Source: Phytopythium helicoides (taxonomy: Eukaryota; Oomycota; Peronosporomycetes; Pythiales; Pythiaceae). Taken from it: 64,000 nt of DNA. Below the pieces are notes generated by a model. It did not search any database, was not told the DNA's origin, and worked only from the letters and a program-made list of their open reading frames with translations. The translations under genes and the position numbers were made by a program. This document shows, piece by piece, positions 41,700-54,037 of the stretch; within the stretch, counting starts at the first letter, position 1, and each line of letters opens with the position of its first letter. The stretch covers positions 248,001 to 312,000 of the forward strand of contig JANFNE010000060.1 of assembly GCA_024867545.1 (NCBI GenBank), written 5' to 3'.

Positions 41700-43935
41700 A
41701 TGATGAGGTACCGAGTGTCGGAGTGGATTCTTACTGCCGTCGTTGTGGCAAGTATTGGCTTGCCGGTCGTTGGAAAATCAACTTTCGCAACTCGCTCTGG
41801 CGTTTTGCCTTGGGTGGATCCAGAGACACCCGCCGATTATCAAACGTACCTATCGTCCCGAGGTGATGTGTGGACGTTGACTATGAGTGACGAGTTCAAC
41901 ACGCCGAGTCGCAGTTTTGAGCCCGGAGATGACCATTTGTGGACCTCTATTGAGAAACCCGATGGTGTGAACGCCGCGCTTGAAGTGTACTCGCACAACA
42001 TGACAACTACTGCTTGTGACAATGATGGCGAGACGTGCTACTTTCGCATCACAGCAATGGAAGATGAGGTCCACCTGACGGTCTGGAACAACTACATTAC
42101 TCCACCTGGGTACCAGAACGTTTCCTTTTACTACCGTGCAGGCATGGTGCAATCGTGGAACAAGTTTTGCTTTCAAGGCGGAATGGTTGAGGTGCGCGTG
42201 CAGCTGCCGGGCGCAACCTCAGTTGCGTCGGGTAATCCGGACATTATCAACGGATCTGCTAGCACGAGAGTGACGTCGGCAACTTATTATCCTACTTGGC
42301 CGGGCATTTGGATGATGGGCAACCTCGGGCGAGCCATTTTCAGCGCGTCCACAGCTCGAATGTGGCCATTTACGTTCAATGAATGCAACGAGACGGTGTT
42401 TGCTTCGCAGAATCAACGTATTAGTGCATGCGATTCCTCGCCAGGTTCCGGACTCAATGCCAATCAGGGACGTGGTGCTCCGGAGATCGATATCCTTGAA
42501 GGCGCCGGCACGATCATCTCGTCGTCCATCCAGATCGGCCCGGGCATGCCGGCGAACTTCCGCAAAGTGACGGATGAGAGAAACCCATCTGGGTGTATTT
42601 ACTCGTTTTCGTGCGAGACAAAGGGAGCCAACAACATTGGCGTACCGACAGCTCTTTACAGCTCTCGTGGACACAAGTCGTGGTATCAAGGACTGCGATA
42701 TGCTGGTAATCCGTACTGCGCTCATGATTCATCGCTGATTCCAATCCTATGATACGATCAAGACGTCACTTGAAGATGGTATCACTGAAAATGCGTGCAC
42801 CATCGAGATTTGCCCAGCATCGTTGGACGTTTATGGTGATCTTAGCTTCACAGATGACTCAATCACCGACAGATGGGGAATCAACGCAAACGGATCCTGT
42901 TTTTCGCTGCAAAACGAATATACTGGTGCGTATTTGTGCAGCGCTGGAAACAATGCTAGCTCTTGTACAAGTACGGAGGGCTCAACGGATGAGTCGGAGG
43001 TATTCGCATACCAGATGGATGCAATCTCGGCGAACTGGCCACTTCACGTTGGAGCTTATACGGAATGGCTCGTGTATCAACTCGAGTGGGTCACTGGTGC
43101 TCATGGGTATGTGCGCTGGATGCTGGCAGGCTCACCTCTGTTTGAAATTCCAGCCGACGCCATCGTGAATCCACCGCAAGACGCTGGCCAGACAAACCCG
43201 AGAAAGATCATGATTGAAGAACCCATGTATTTCATTTTCAATGTGGCACTCTCGAGTTCGTGGGGTGCGACACCTCCCAACGCTGGTAAAGCGTGTCGTG
43301 GTGATGGATCGGATGAGACGGCAAACGCGATCTGCGATGCTTTCCCCATGTACCTCAAGATCGACTACATTCGGCTGTACCAAGATACGTCCAACGGGTC
43401 TAGCATGTCAATTGGGTGCGATCCTTCAACGCATCCGACTGCCGAGTGGATTCAAGATCACCTTGATGAGTACACGGACACCGACAATCCGTGGACGGAA
43501 GTGAGTGGCAAGGCATTTTGTGAATCAGATGGCGATTGCACCGTCTCGGCGGACTCGGGGATCGTTGTGATGACTGGAACGTGTGAAAACAATAGGTGCA
43601 GCTGCAGGGCGGGCTCATGGAAGGGTCCAAGGTGCACTGTGGCACTCTCCGCAGCCATGAGCACATCTACGAGCGCGTTTTCGAGTGAATCATACGGGCC
43701 TCCAATGACCGTGACGATAGTTTTCTCGGGCCTGACTCTGCTGGCGACTTTTGTAGCTGTGTGCATGGCGGCAGTGGAGGCTCGCAAGCACGACGACGAG
43801 CTTCGAAGGAAGATTTTGATGGCTCAACTTCACAAGGATCGCGAATCAAAGAAGATCTCGAGACCCTCGGAGGCCACTCCAACAGATCAACGGCACAGAC
43901 CACTGCAAGATAGCTATAGTACGAATTTTGTTTAA
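41700..43935 (+). CDS. KRE6/SKN1-like beta-glucan synthesis protein (GH16), one frameshift
   Basis: The protein has about 744 residues. A signal peptide (MMRYRVSEWILTAVVVASIG) is followed by a GH16-type domain with WTLTMSDEFN, the TWPGIWMMGNLGRA block and the catalytic-pattern E262-I-D-I-L-E267. Near the C-terminus there is an EGF-like cysteine cluster (about 43530-43640), then a membrane helix and a basic cytosolic tail. The family is needed for beta-1,6/1,3-glucan assembly in fungal and oomycete walls. The frame changes once, at about 42735-42746, by one extra base (SSLIP then SYDTIKTSL). Unlike yeast Kre6 (type II), this protein has an N-terminal signal and a C-terminal anchor. Confidence 0.88.
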
Positions 43936-46637
43936 AGCTACCCCTGGTGGATGACCAATGCACGTCATGATCTTGAGCAACTTTAACCATGTCTTCAGTC
44001 TCAAATTCGTCACCAAGAAGATAACTTGAGGGTTAATTTTCGATTCGTTGCTGTCTAGGTCAATACAACGATAAGTGTACTCCCGATTTGTATACTTTTT
44101 CGAGCAATACCTGCCTGCTGCTGGGTAGGAAACAAGTAATGTGGCTACATGTTGGACATCCACTTGAAGTTGGTAGCAAAAATGAGGTTGACCATCATTT
44201 TCATTCATGGATGGTCAAGTTGTCTCAAAAGTCCTTTGGATATAGTGTCTACAAGTAATTTATCTTGAATTTTATGTTATTGACTCCGGAAGCATTTGTT
44301 TGCACACCTATTGAGGGTAATAATGGAACCAAGCATGAAGCTGCAAAATGAATCCATGTTCTTATTATAATCGAGAGAATTTCGCACGAGAATTTAATAT
44401 TGATTTTTGAAGGACATGCCTATATTTTTTTTATTTGTCGCCCCTGTCGTGTTTGATCGAGAGTTTTGTAACAGACATCTTGAAACCATGGTAAAGATGA
44501 GTTATCTAATGTTTCACAGACCTTCAATACTGCACACTGAGAGGCAATGGGTTGCTATTTAAAAACTGTCGACGCAGCGCTGACAATGTGTTGAGTGCCT
44601 AAATACCTTGTTTTAATGTGTCTAATGGTATAGAAAGCTGTTTGCATGTCTGAAAATCTGTCTTGGATCATTACGTCATTACAATATTAGTCAAGCAGCA
44701 ACACGATGGCGCACAAGGATACTGTTCTCTACTCTTTGCAACACAAGACCAAGTGAAAAACGTCACGATTGTTCGAAAGCCCACTTTCACTCTGCCTAAC
44801 GATCTAGCAGATTTAATTCTCAACTCACCTCATCCACAGAAGCAAATAGAGCAACGATCTCGACCAGCATTTGAGTAGTTGCGACGTGGTTTTAAGCAAT
44901 GGTATGGTGTGCGCATCCCGGAGGGACAGGACTCAAACAGAATTGATAATGTGCAAACACCATCGTCTTGGATAACAGACTACAAGATGGAGACGTAAGA
45001 ACAGCGTATTAGCAACCACACGTTCGTTGCAATTGTGCATTTTGGACCAGAATAATCAGACACTCCTATCGAAGAGTGCGCGGGGGCTACTATGGCTGCC
45101 TGGTTGTTGGTGAAAGAGTTTGGAAATTCAAAAGATGAGAGAAAGTGTTTGCAGTTGTGAAGCAAAGGGTTGGGGAAATAGTGTATATACCACCAGGTTG
45201 TGCTCATGAGGTGACAACGATCAGTAATAGGGCATTTTGTTAGGCGAAACGAGTATAGTATCAGACATGTTCAACATACCCACGAGTCAAAGGCTTATAG
45301 AGTGCCCAGCTCAGTCGGGTGCATCTACCAGAATAGGGTCAGCTACAACACCTATTTCCCGCCATCACGCAAGATCAGTTGGTAGTACTAACAACTGGGA
45401 TGCAAGGAACTTCAAGCGACGCCGCAGGTTATTCTCCGGGTCGAAAGCAAAGAGCAAGAAGTAGACTACTAGGGTAGAACTACAATCCATGGTTCAATGC
45501 ATGCATCTTCTGTTAGAGCTACCTTCCAACGACCTTCAACTTGTATACACTTCAGTCAACTGATATATATTTCTGTCAACATCAAAAATATACGTTCCTG
45601 TCAGCTTTTGTACATATCTATCAGTCAGTCTTCAACTTGTATACACGTCGGTCAACTCGTATACAACCGCAGGTGAGCCACATGAGTGGACCCCCACGAA
45701 TCAAAAATGTAAGTATGAAGGAGCTGTTTCGACGCGAGCGTGCATGTGTAAAGTGTGCGAAGACTGTGTGTGTTTCTGAATGCAAATGATGGGATACAGA
45801 GGTGTAAACTCATTCCATACAACTGTATGTCGAACCTGTTCGACAGCAACAAGTATACACATATGTAATCCACTCACAACAATCGACCCCACTATTCAAC
45901 AAAAGCACTTATGAAGGTGTTGTTTGGAGGTGCTTGTGTGTTCGTATCTCACACACAGGCTGAGTGTGGCTCTGACTTGTTGATCTCCCACATACTGGAC
46001 GAGGCAAGCAGCGCAGATGCGCGGCGAGCACGTTCACGGAAACCCGAGACCAGATGGCCCCGCGGTCCGCTGGTGAGGTCCAACGCTGTTCGATGGCAGT
46101 TGCAACTGCAACGCATCCCTGGAGGGAATGCTCTTCCCAGTGGGACGATTGGTCAGCTGTAGGAAAGCAAGTATTTGCGCCCGCTGGTCGCCCACTTTAT
46201 AAAAAGAAGTGTTTTGATCACCACCCCGAGGTTGCTTGTTTCAACATGACTCTTTGTTATTAGATGCCTTGTTACCACACGAGTAATCGGAGAGCCACAT
46301 ATTTTGGAGTATTCACATTAGACACGTTCTTTCGCGATAAAAATCTAGTGTTTGCCACTTGTTATGGTTGTCAGAACATAAATCTCCCTTGTTTGGTACA
46401 CCTTGCAAGGATTACGAACAACAACTTCAATTTTATCCATTTTCACATATTGTACTGGGAAAACACATCACTTCTATTTGACTCAAGCATCAAAGCGTGC
46501 GTGGCCACAAGAACCGTTGATCAACACGTCATAATGTGCAATTTATTCACCGAGCACGCTTGAACAAATCGCACGCGTCATAACGGGAAAATGCTAGTCA
46601 AATCTGTTAAATCATTTATAATACAATATCAGAATCC
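43936..46637. other. AT-rich intergenic, possible decayed gene near 45 kb
   Basis: Composition shifts to AT-rich after the KRE6-like gene. Around 45140-45230 the plus strand encodes a stretch VGEIVYIPPGCAHEV-like, reminiscent of JmjC/cupin metal-site loops, but it is flanked by stops. It may be a decayed fragment. Short open frames at 44663-44878 and 46264-46563 have no resemblance to known families. Confidence 0.4.
45537..45668. repeat. degenerate short tandem repeat with GTATAC cores
   Basis: About six imperfect copies of a 20-28 base unit of the kind TTGTATACACTTCAGTCAAC are seen by eye. The function is unknown. Confidence 0.45.
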
Positions 46638-46692
46638 TTTTGCTCTACAAACTAAACTGGCCTTGCCTCCAGTTGTGTCTCTTTTCATATAC

Positions 46693-46726
<34 letters not shown>

Positions 46727-46914
46727 CTTGTCGAGAAGGCACCGAACAAGTGTGATAATTGTAGAGGTTGGTTTGAGTGTATGAAGTTGTGTGATGTGTT
46801 TGTGATTAGGGTTTTGTGTTTGTGTGTTGTGTGAGTTTGTGTGTTTGTGTGTGTGTGTGTTGTGGTGGTGCGTGTTGTGTTTGTGAGTGTTTGTGATGGA
46901 GTAGTGAGTATGAC

Positions 46915-46930
46915 GGGGATGTAGCTCAGA

Positions 46931-46963
<33 letters not shown>

Positions 46964-46987
46964 AGGGATCGATACCCTGCTTCTCCA
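46915..46987 (+). tRNA. tRNA-Ala(AGC), array copy 1
   Basis: The 73-base cloverleaf has acceptor GGGGATG with CTTCTCC, the D arm GCTC/GAGC, anticodon stem CGCGC/GCGCG with loop TTAGCAT (anticodon AGC), and T arm CAGGG/CCCTG. The discriminator base is A and CCA is not encoded. The alanine identity pair G3:U70 is present. Position 6:67 is U:U, a mismatch where most eukaryotic tRNA-Ala have U:A. All 25 copies share it. No T4 run follows until 96 bases downstream. Confidence 0.97.
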
Positions 46988-46995
46988 GTGTTCGT

Positions 46996-47082
46996 GTTAC
47001 TGTGATATGACTCCTCAACTGCCGCACTATCCCAAATGTGCACTTCACAGCTTGACCTGTGAGATGGTTGACATTGAGTAAC
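46996..47082 (+). ncRNA. candidate small structured RNA co-transcribed with tRNA-Ala (copy 1)
   Basis: Downstream of each tRNA, bases +81 to +167 from the tRNA start are unchanged in all units I compared. The ends pair (GTTACT with AGTAAC). Inside are a hairpin TTCACAG/CTGTGAG with loop CTTGAC (47044-47063) and a weaker GCAC/GTGC stem (47024-47041). Next to the terminal stem are a box-C-like TGATATGA (47003-47010) and a box-D-like TTGA (47074-47077), so a degenerate C/D snoRNA is one option; the class is not settled. T5 at 47084-47088 is the first pol III stop after the tRNA. Each other copy lies at its tRNA start +81 to +167, for example 47696-47782. Confidence 0.6.
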
Positions 47083-47083
47083 C

Positions 47084-47088
47084 TTTTT
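47084..47088 (+). terminator. pol III T5 terminator of the tRNA-Ala/small RNA unit (copy 1)
   Basis: This is the first run of four or more T after the tRNA. There is not even a TTT between the tRNA end and this point. It is present at the same distance in every unit and marks the sharp end of conservation in the divergent copies. Confidence 0.65.
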
Positions 47089-47614
47089 GTTGTTGTTGCT
47101 TCATGTCTGTTGTCTTTCGTCTCTCTTTTGTTCGTTCGCTCGTTGTCGTTTTGTTCGTGTTAGGGTTTTAGGGTTTACGCGTTTTGTGGTTTTGTGGTTT
47201 TGTGGTTTTGTGGTTTTGTGGTTTTGTGTTGCTTTCGTGTTGGTTTCGATTCGGGTTGACCCAGTTTGTTTAGGGCTTGGTGTTTCACGGCAAACATCGC
47301 ATATTCTGTCACCATCCTTCCGTTGTTTGTTGACTCGCTCTTTTGTCTTTTGCTCTACAAACTAAACTGGCCTTGCCTCCAGTTGTGTCTCTTTTCATAT
47401 ACTTTGTGTGTGTGTGTGTGTGTGTGTTCTTGTCGAGAAGGCACCGAACAAGTGTGATAATTGTAGAGGTTGGTTTGAGTGTATGAAGTTGTGTGATGTG
47501 TTTGTGATTAGGGTTTTGTGTTTGTGTGTTGTGCGAGTTTGTGTGTTTGTGTGTGTGTGTTGTGGTGGTGCGTGTTGTGTTTGTGAGTGTTTGTGATGGA
47601 GTAGTGTGTATGAC

Positions 47615-47630
47615 GGGGATGTAGCTCAGA

Positions 47631-47663
<33 letters not shown>

Positions 47664-47687
47664 AGGGATCGATACCCTGCTTCTCCA
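47615..47687 (+). tRNA. tRNA-Ala(AGC), array copy 2
   Basis: Identical to copy 1; unit spacing 700. Confidence 0.97.
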
Positions 47688-48314
47688 GTGTTCGTGTTAC
47701 TGTGATATGACTCCTCAACTGCCGCACTATCCCAAATGTGCACTTCACAGCTTGACCTGTGAGATGGTTGACATTGAGTAACCTTTTTGTTGTTGTTGCT
47801 TCATGTCTGTTGTCTTTCGTCTCTCTTTTGTTCGTTCGCTCGTTGTCGTTTTGTTCGTGTTAGGGTTTTAGGGTTTACGCGTTTTGTGGTTTTGTGGTTT
47901 TGTGGTTTTGTGGTTTTGTGGTTTTGTGTTGCTTTCGTGTTGGTTTCGATTCGGGTTGACCCAGTTTGTTTAGGGCTTGGTGTTTCACGGCAAACATCGC
48001 ATATTCTGTCACCATCCTTCCGTTGTTTGTTGACTCGCTCTTTTGTCTTTTGCTCTACAAACTAAACTGGCCTTGCCTCCAGTTGTGTCTCTTTTCATAT
48101 ACTTTGTGTGTGTGTGTGTGTGTGTGTTCTTGTCGAGAAGGCACCGAACAAGTGTGATAATTGTAGAGGTTGGTTTGAGTGTATGAAGTTGTGTGATGTG
48201 TTTGTGATTAGGGTTTTGTGTTTGTGTGTTGTGCGAGTTTGTGTGTTTGTGTGTGTGTGTTGTGGTGGTGCGTGTTGTGTTTGTGAGTGTTTGTGATGGA
48301 GTAGTGTGTATGAC

Positions 48315-48330
48315 GGGGATGTAGCTCAGA

Positions 48331-48363
<33 letters not shown>

Positions 48364-48387
48364 AGGGATCGATACCCTGCTTCTCCA
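48315..48387 (+). tRNA. tRNA-Ala(AGC), array copy 3
   Basis: Identical to copy 1; spacing 700. Confidence 0.97.
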
Positions 48388-49018
48388 GTGTTCGTGTTAC
48401 TGTGATATGACTCCTCAACTGCCGCACTATCCCAAATGTGCACTTCACAGCTTGACCTGTGAGATGGTTGACATTGAGTAACCTTTTTGTTGTTGTTGCT
48501 TGATGTCTGTTGTCTTTCGTCTCTCTTTTGTTCGTTCGCTCGTTGTCGTTTTGTTCGTGTTAGGGTTTTAGGGTTTACGCGTTTTGTGGTTTTGTGGTTT
48601 TGTGGTTTTGTGGTTTTGTGGTTTTGTGTTGCTTTCGTGTTGGTTTCGATTCGGGTTGACCCAGTTTGTTTAGGGCTTGGTGTTTCACGGCAAACATCGC
48701 ATATTCTGTCACCATCCTTCCGTTGTTTGTTGACTCGCTCTTTTGTCTTTTGCTCTACAAACTAAACTGGCCTTGCCTCCAGTTGTGTCTCTTTTCATAT
48801 ACTTTGTGTGTGTGTGTGTGTGTGTGTGTGTTCTTGTCGAGAAGGCACCGAACAAGTGTGATAATTGTAGAGGTTGGTTTGAGTGTATGAAGTTGTGTGA
48901 TGTGTTTGTGATTAGGGTTTTGTGTTTGTGTGTTGTGCGAGTTTGTGTGTTTGTGTGTGTGTGTTGTGGTGGTGCGTGTTGTGTTTGTGAGTGTTTGTGA
49001 TGGAGTAGTGTGTATGAC

Positions 49019-49034
49019 GGGGATGTAGCTCAGA

Positions 49035-49067
<33 letters not shown>

Positions 49068-49091
49068 AGGGATCGATACCCTGCTTCTCCA
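49019..49091 (+). tRNA. tRNA-Ala(AGC), array copy 4
   Basis: Identical to copy 1; spacing 704. Confidence 0.97.
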
Positions 49092-49498
49092 GTGTTCGTG
49101 TTACTGTGATATGACTCCTCAACTGCCGCACTATCCCAAATGTGCACTTCACAGCTTGACCTGTGAGATGGTTGACATTGAGTAACCTTTTTGTTGTTGT
49201 TGCTTCATGTCTGTTGTCTTTCGTCTCTCTTTTGTTCGTTCGCTCGTTGTCGTTTTGTTCGTGTTAGGGTTTTAGGGTTTACGCGTTTTGTGGTTTTGTG
49301 GTTTTGTGGTTTTGTGGTTTTGTGTTGCTTTCGTGTTGGTTTCGATTCGGGTTGACCCAGTTTGTTTAGGGCTTGGTGTTTCACGGCAAACATCGCATAT
49401 TCTGTCACCATCCTTCCGTTGTTTGTTGACTCGCTCTTTTGTCTTTTGCTCTACAAACTAAACTGGCCTTGCCTCCAGTTGTGTCTCTTTTCATATAC

Positions 49499-49530
<32 letters not shown>

Positions 49531-49716
49531 CTTGTCGAGAAGGCACCGAACAAGTGTGATAATTGTAGAGGTTGGTTTGAGTGTATGAAGTTGTGTGATG
49601 TGTTTGTGATTAGGGTTTTGTGTTTGTGTGTTGTGTGAGTTTGTGTGTTTGTGTGTGTGTGTTGTGGTGGTGCGTGTTGTGTTTGTGAGTGTTTGTGATG
49701 GAGTAGTGTGTATGAC

Positions 49717-49732
49717 GGGGATGTAGCTCAGA

Positions 49733-49765
<33 letters not shown>

Positions 49766-49789
49766 AGGGATCGATACCCTGCTTCTCCA
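49717..49789 (+). tRNA. tRNA-Ala(AGC), array copy 5
   Basis: Identical to copy 1; spacing 698. Confidence 0.97.
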
Positions 49790-50428
49790 GTGTTCGTGTT
49801 ACTGTGATATGACTCCTCAACTGCCGCACTATCCCAAATGTGCACTTCACAGCTTGACCTGTGAGATGGTTGACATTGAGTAACCTTTTTGTTGTTGTTG
49901 CTTCATGTCTGTTGTCTTTCGTCTCTCTTTTGTTCGTTCGCTCGTTGTCGTTTTGTTCGTGTTAGGGTTTTAGGGTTTACGCGTTTTGTGGTTTTGTGGT
50001 TTTGTGGTTTTGTGGTTTTGTGGTTTTGTGGTTTTGTGTTGCTTTCGTGTTGGTTTCGATTCGGGTTGACCCAGTTTGTTTAGGGCTTGGTGTTTCACGG
50101 CAAACATCGCATATTCTGTCACCATCCTTCCGTTGTTTGTTGACTCGCTCTTTTGTCTTTTGCTCTACAAACTAAACTGGCCTTGCCTCCAGTTGTGTCT
50201 CTTTTCATATACTTTGTGTGTGTGTGTGTGTGTGTGTGTGTTCTTGTCGAGAAGGCACCGAACAAGTGTGATAATTGTAGAGGTTGGTTTGAGTGTATGA
50301 AGTTGTGTGATGTGTTTGTGATTAGGGTTTTGTGTTTGTGTGTTGTGCGATTTTGTGTGTTTGTGTGTGTGTGTTGTGGTGGTGCGTGTTGTGTTTGTGA
50401 GTGTTTGTGATGGAGTAGTGTGTATGAC

Positions 50429-50444
50429 GGGGATGTAGCTCAGA

Positions 50445-50477
<33 letters not shown>

Positions 50478-50501
50478 AGGGATCGATACCCTGCTTCTCC
50501 A
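50429..50501 (+). tRNA. tRNA-Ala(AGC), array copy 6
   Basis: Identical to copy 1; spacing 712. Confidence 0.97.
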
Positions 50502-51140
50502 GTGTTCGTGTTACTGTGATATGACTCCTCAACTGCCGCACTATCCCAAATGTGCACTTCACAGCTTGACCTGTGAGATGGTTGACATTGAGTAACCTTT
50601 TTGTTGTTGTTGCTTGATGTCTGTTGTCTTTCGTCTCTCTTTTGTTCGTTCGCTCGTTGTCGTTTTGTTCGTGTTAGGGTTTTAGGGTTTACGCGTTTTG
50701 TGGTTTTGTGGTTTTGTGGTTTTGTGGTTTTGTGGTTTTGTGGTTTTGTGTTGCTTTCGTGTTGGTTTCGATTCGGGTTGACCCAGTTTGTTTAGGGCTT
50801 GGTGTTTCACGGCAAACATCGCATATTCTGTCACCATCCTTCCGTTGTTTGTTGACTCGCTCTTTTGTCTTTTGCTCTACAAACTAAACTGGCCTTGCCT
50901 CCAGTTGTGTCTCTTTTCATATACTTTGTGTGTGTGTGTGTGTGTGTGTGTGTTCTTGTCGAGAAGGCACCGAACAAGTGTGATAATTGTAGAGGTTGGT
51001 TTGAGTGTATGAAGTTGTGTGATGTGTTTGTGATTAGGGTTTTGTGTTTGTGTGTTGTGCGAGTTTGTGTGTTTGTGTGTGTGTGTTGTGGTGGTGCGTG
51101 TTGTGTTTGTGAGTGTTTGTGATGGAGTAGTGTGTATGAC

Positions 51141-51156
51141 GGGGATGTAGCTCAGA

Positions 51157-51189
<33 letters not shown>

Positions 51190-51213
51190 AGGGATCGATA
51201 CCCTGCTTCTCCA
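51141..51213 (+). tRNA. tRNA-Ala(AGC), array copy 7
   Basis: Identical to copy 1; spacing 712. Confidence 0.97.
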
Positions 51214-51844
51214 GTGTTCGTGTTACTGTGATATGACTCCTCAACTGCCGCACTATCCCAAATGTGCACTTCACAGCTTGACCTGTGAGATGGTTGACAT
51301 TGAGTAACCTTTTTGTTGTTGTTGCTTGATGTCTGTTGTCTTTCGTCTCTCTTTTGTTCGTTCGCTCGTTGTCGTTTTGTTCGTGTTAGGGTTTTAGGGT
51401 TTACGCGTTTTGTGGTTTTGTGGTTTTGTGGTTTTGTGGTTTTGTGGTTTTGTGTTGCTTTCGTGTTGGTTTCGATTCGGGTTGACCCAGTTTGTTTAGG
51501 GCTTGGTGTTTCACGGCAAACATCGCATATTCTGTCACCATCCTTCCGTTGTTTGTTGACTCGCTCTTTTGTCTTTTGCTCTACAAACTAAACTGGCCTT
51601 GCCTCCAGTTGTGTCTCTTTTCATATACTTTGTGTGTGTGTGTGTGTGTGTGTGTGTTCTTGTCGAGAAGGCACCGAACAAGTGTGATAATTGTAGAGGT
51701 TGGTTTGAGTGTATGAAGTTGTGTGATGTGTTTGTGATTAGGGTTTTGTGTTTGTGTGTTGTGCGAGTTTGTGTGTTTGTGTGTGTGTGTTGTGGTGGTG
51801 CGTGTTGTGTTTGTGAGTGTTTGTGATGGAGTAGTGTGTATGAC

Positions 51845-51860
51845 GGGGATGTAGCTCAGA

Positions 51861-51893
<33 letters not shown>

Positions 51894-51917
51894 AGGGATC
51901 GATACCCTGCTTCTCCA
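51845..51917 (+). tRNA. tRNA-Ala(AGC), array copy 8
   Basis: Identical to copy 1; spacing 704. Confidence 0.97.
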
Positions 51918-52556
51918 GTGTTCGTGTTACTGTGATATGACTCCTCAACTGCCGCACTATCCCAAATGTGCACTTCACAGCTTGACCTGTGAGATGGTTG
52001 ACATTGAGTAACCTTTTTGTTGTTGTTGCTTGATGTCTGTTGTCTTTCGTCTCTCTTTTGTTCGTTCGCTCGTTGTCGTTTTGTTCGTGTTAGGGTTTTA
52101 GGGTTTACGCGTTTTGTGGTTTTGTGGTTTTGTGGTTTTGTGGTTTTGTGGTTTTGTGGTTTTGTGTTGCTTTCGTGTTGGTTTCGATTCGGGTTGACCC
52201 AGTTTGTTTAGGGCTTGGTGTTTCACGGCAAACATCGCATATTCTGTCACCATCCTTCCGTTGTTTGTTGACTCGCTCTTTTGTCTTTTGCTCTACAAAC
52301 TAAACTGGCCTTGCCTCCAGTTGTGTCTCTTTTCATATACTTTGTGTGTGTGTGTGTGTGTGTGTGTGTTCTTGTCGAGAAGGCACCGAACAAGTGTGAT
52401 AATTGTAGAGGTTGGTTTGAGTGTATGAAGTTGTGTGATGTGTTTGTGATTAGGGTTTTGTGTTTGTGTGTTGTGCGAGTTTGTGTGTTTGTGTGTGTGT
52501 GTTGTGGTGGTGCGTGTTGTGTTTGTGAGTGTTTGTGATGGAGTAGTGTGTATGAC

Positions 52557-52572
52557 GGGGATGTAGCTCAGA

Positions 52573-52605
<33 letters not shown>

Positions 52606-52629
52606 AGGGATCGATACCCTGCTTCTCCA
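52557..52629 (+). tRNA. tRNA-Ala(AGC), array copy 9
   Basis: Identical to copy 1; spacing 712. Confidence 0.97.
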
Positions 52630-53260
52630 GTGTTCGTGTTACTGTGATATGACTCCTCAACTGCCGCACTATCCCAAATGTGCACTTCACAGCTTGACCT
52701 GTGAGATGGTTGACATTGAGTAACCTTTTTGTTGTTGTTGCTTCATGTCTGTTGTCTTTCGTCTCTCTTTTGTTCGTTCGCTCGTTGTCGTTTTGTTCGT
52801 GTTAGGGTTTTAGGGTTTACGCGTTTTGTGGTTTTGTGGTTTTGTGGTTTTGTGGTTTTGTGGTTTTGTGTTGCTTTCGTGTTGGTTTCGATTCGGGTTG
52901 ACCCAGTTTGTTTAGGGCTTGGTGTTTCACGGCAAACATCGCATATTCTGTCACCATCCTTCCGTTGTTTGTTGACTCGCTCTTTTGTCTTTTGCTCTAC
53001 AAACTAAACTGGCCTTGCCTCCAGTTGTGTCTCTTTTCATATACTTTGTGTGTGTGTGTGTGTGTGTGTGTGTTCTTGTCGAGAAGGCACCGAACAAGTG
53101 TGATAATTGTAGAGGTTGGTTTGAGTGTATGAAGTTGTGTGATGTGTTTGTGATTAGGGTTTTGTGTTTGTGTGTTGTGCGAGTTTGTGTGTTTGTGTGT
53201 GTGTGTTGTGGTGGTGCGTGTTGTGTTTGTGAGTGTTTGTGATGGAGTAGTGAGTATGAC

Positions 53261-53276
53261 GGGGATGTAGCTCAGA

Positions 53277-53309
<33 letters not shown>

Positions 53310-53333
53310 AGGGATCGATACCCTGCTTCTCCA
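53261..53333 (+). tRNA. tRNA-Ala(AGC), array copy 10
   Basis: Identical to copy 1; spacing 704. Confidence 0.97.
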
Positions 53334-53964
53334 GTGTTCGTGTTACTGTGATATGACTCCTCAACTGCCGCACTATCCCAAATGTGCACTTCACAGCTTG
53401 ACCTGTGAGATGGTTGACATTGAGTAACCTTTTTGTTGTTGTTGCTTGATGTCTGTTGTCTTTCGTCTCTCTTTTGTTCGTTCGCTCGTTGTCGTTTTGT
53501 TCGTGTTAGGGTTTTAGGGTTTACGCGTTTTGTGGTTTTGTGGTTTTGTGGTTTTGTGGTTTTGTGGTTTTGTGTTGCTTTCGTGTTGGTTTCGATTCGG
53601 GTTGACCCAGTTTGTTTAGGGCTTGGTGTTTCACGGCAAACATCGCATATTCTGTCACCATCCTTCCGTTGTTTGTTGACTCGCTCTTTTGTCTTTTGCT
53701 CTACAAACTAAACTGGCCTTGCCTCCAGTTGTGTCTCTTTTCATATACTTTGTGTGTGTGTGTGTGTGTGTGTGTGTTCTTGTCGAGAAGGCACCGAACA
53801 AGTGTGATAATTGTAGAGGTTGGTTTGAGTGTATGAAGTTGTGTGATGTGTTTGTGATTAGGGTTTTGTGTTTGTGTGTTGTGCGAGTTTGTGTGTTTGT
53901 GTGTGTGTGTTGTGGTGGTGCGTGTTGTGTTTGTGAGTGTTTGTGATGGAGTAGTGTGTATGAC

Positions 53965-53980
53965 GGGGATGTAGCTCAGA

Positions 53981-54013
<33 letters not shown>

Positions 54014-54037
54014 AGGGATCGATACCCTGCTTCTCCA
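53965..54037 (+). tRNA. tRNA-Ala(AGC), array copy 11
   Basis: Identical to copy 1; spacing 704. Confidence 0.97.
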
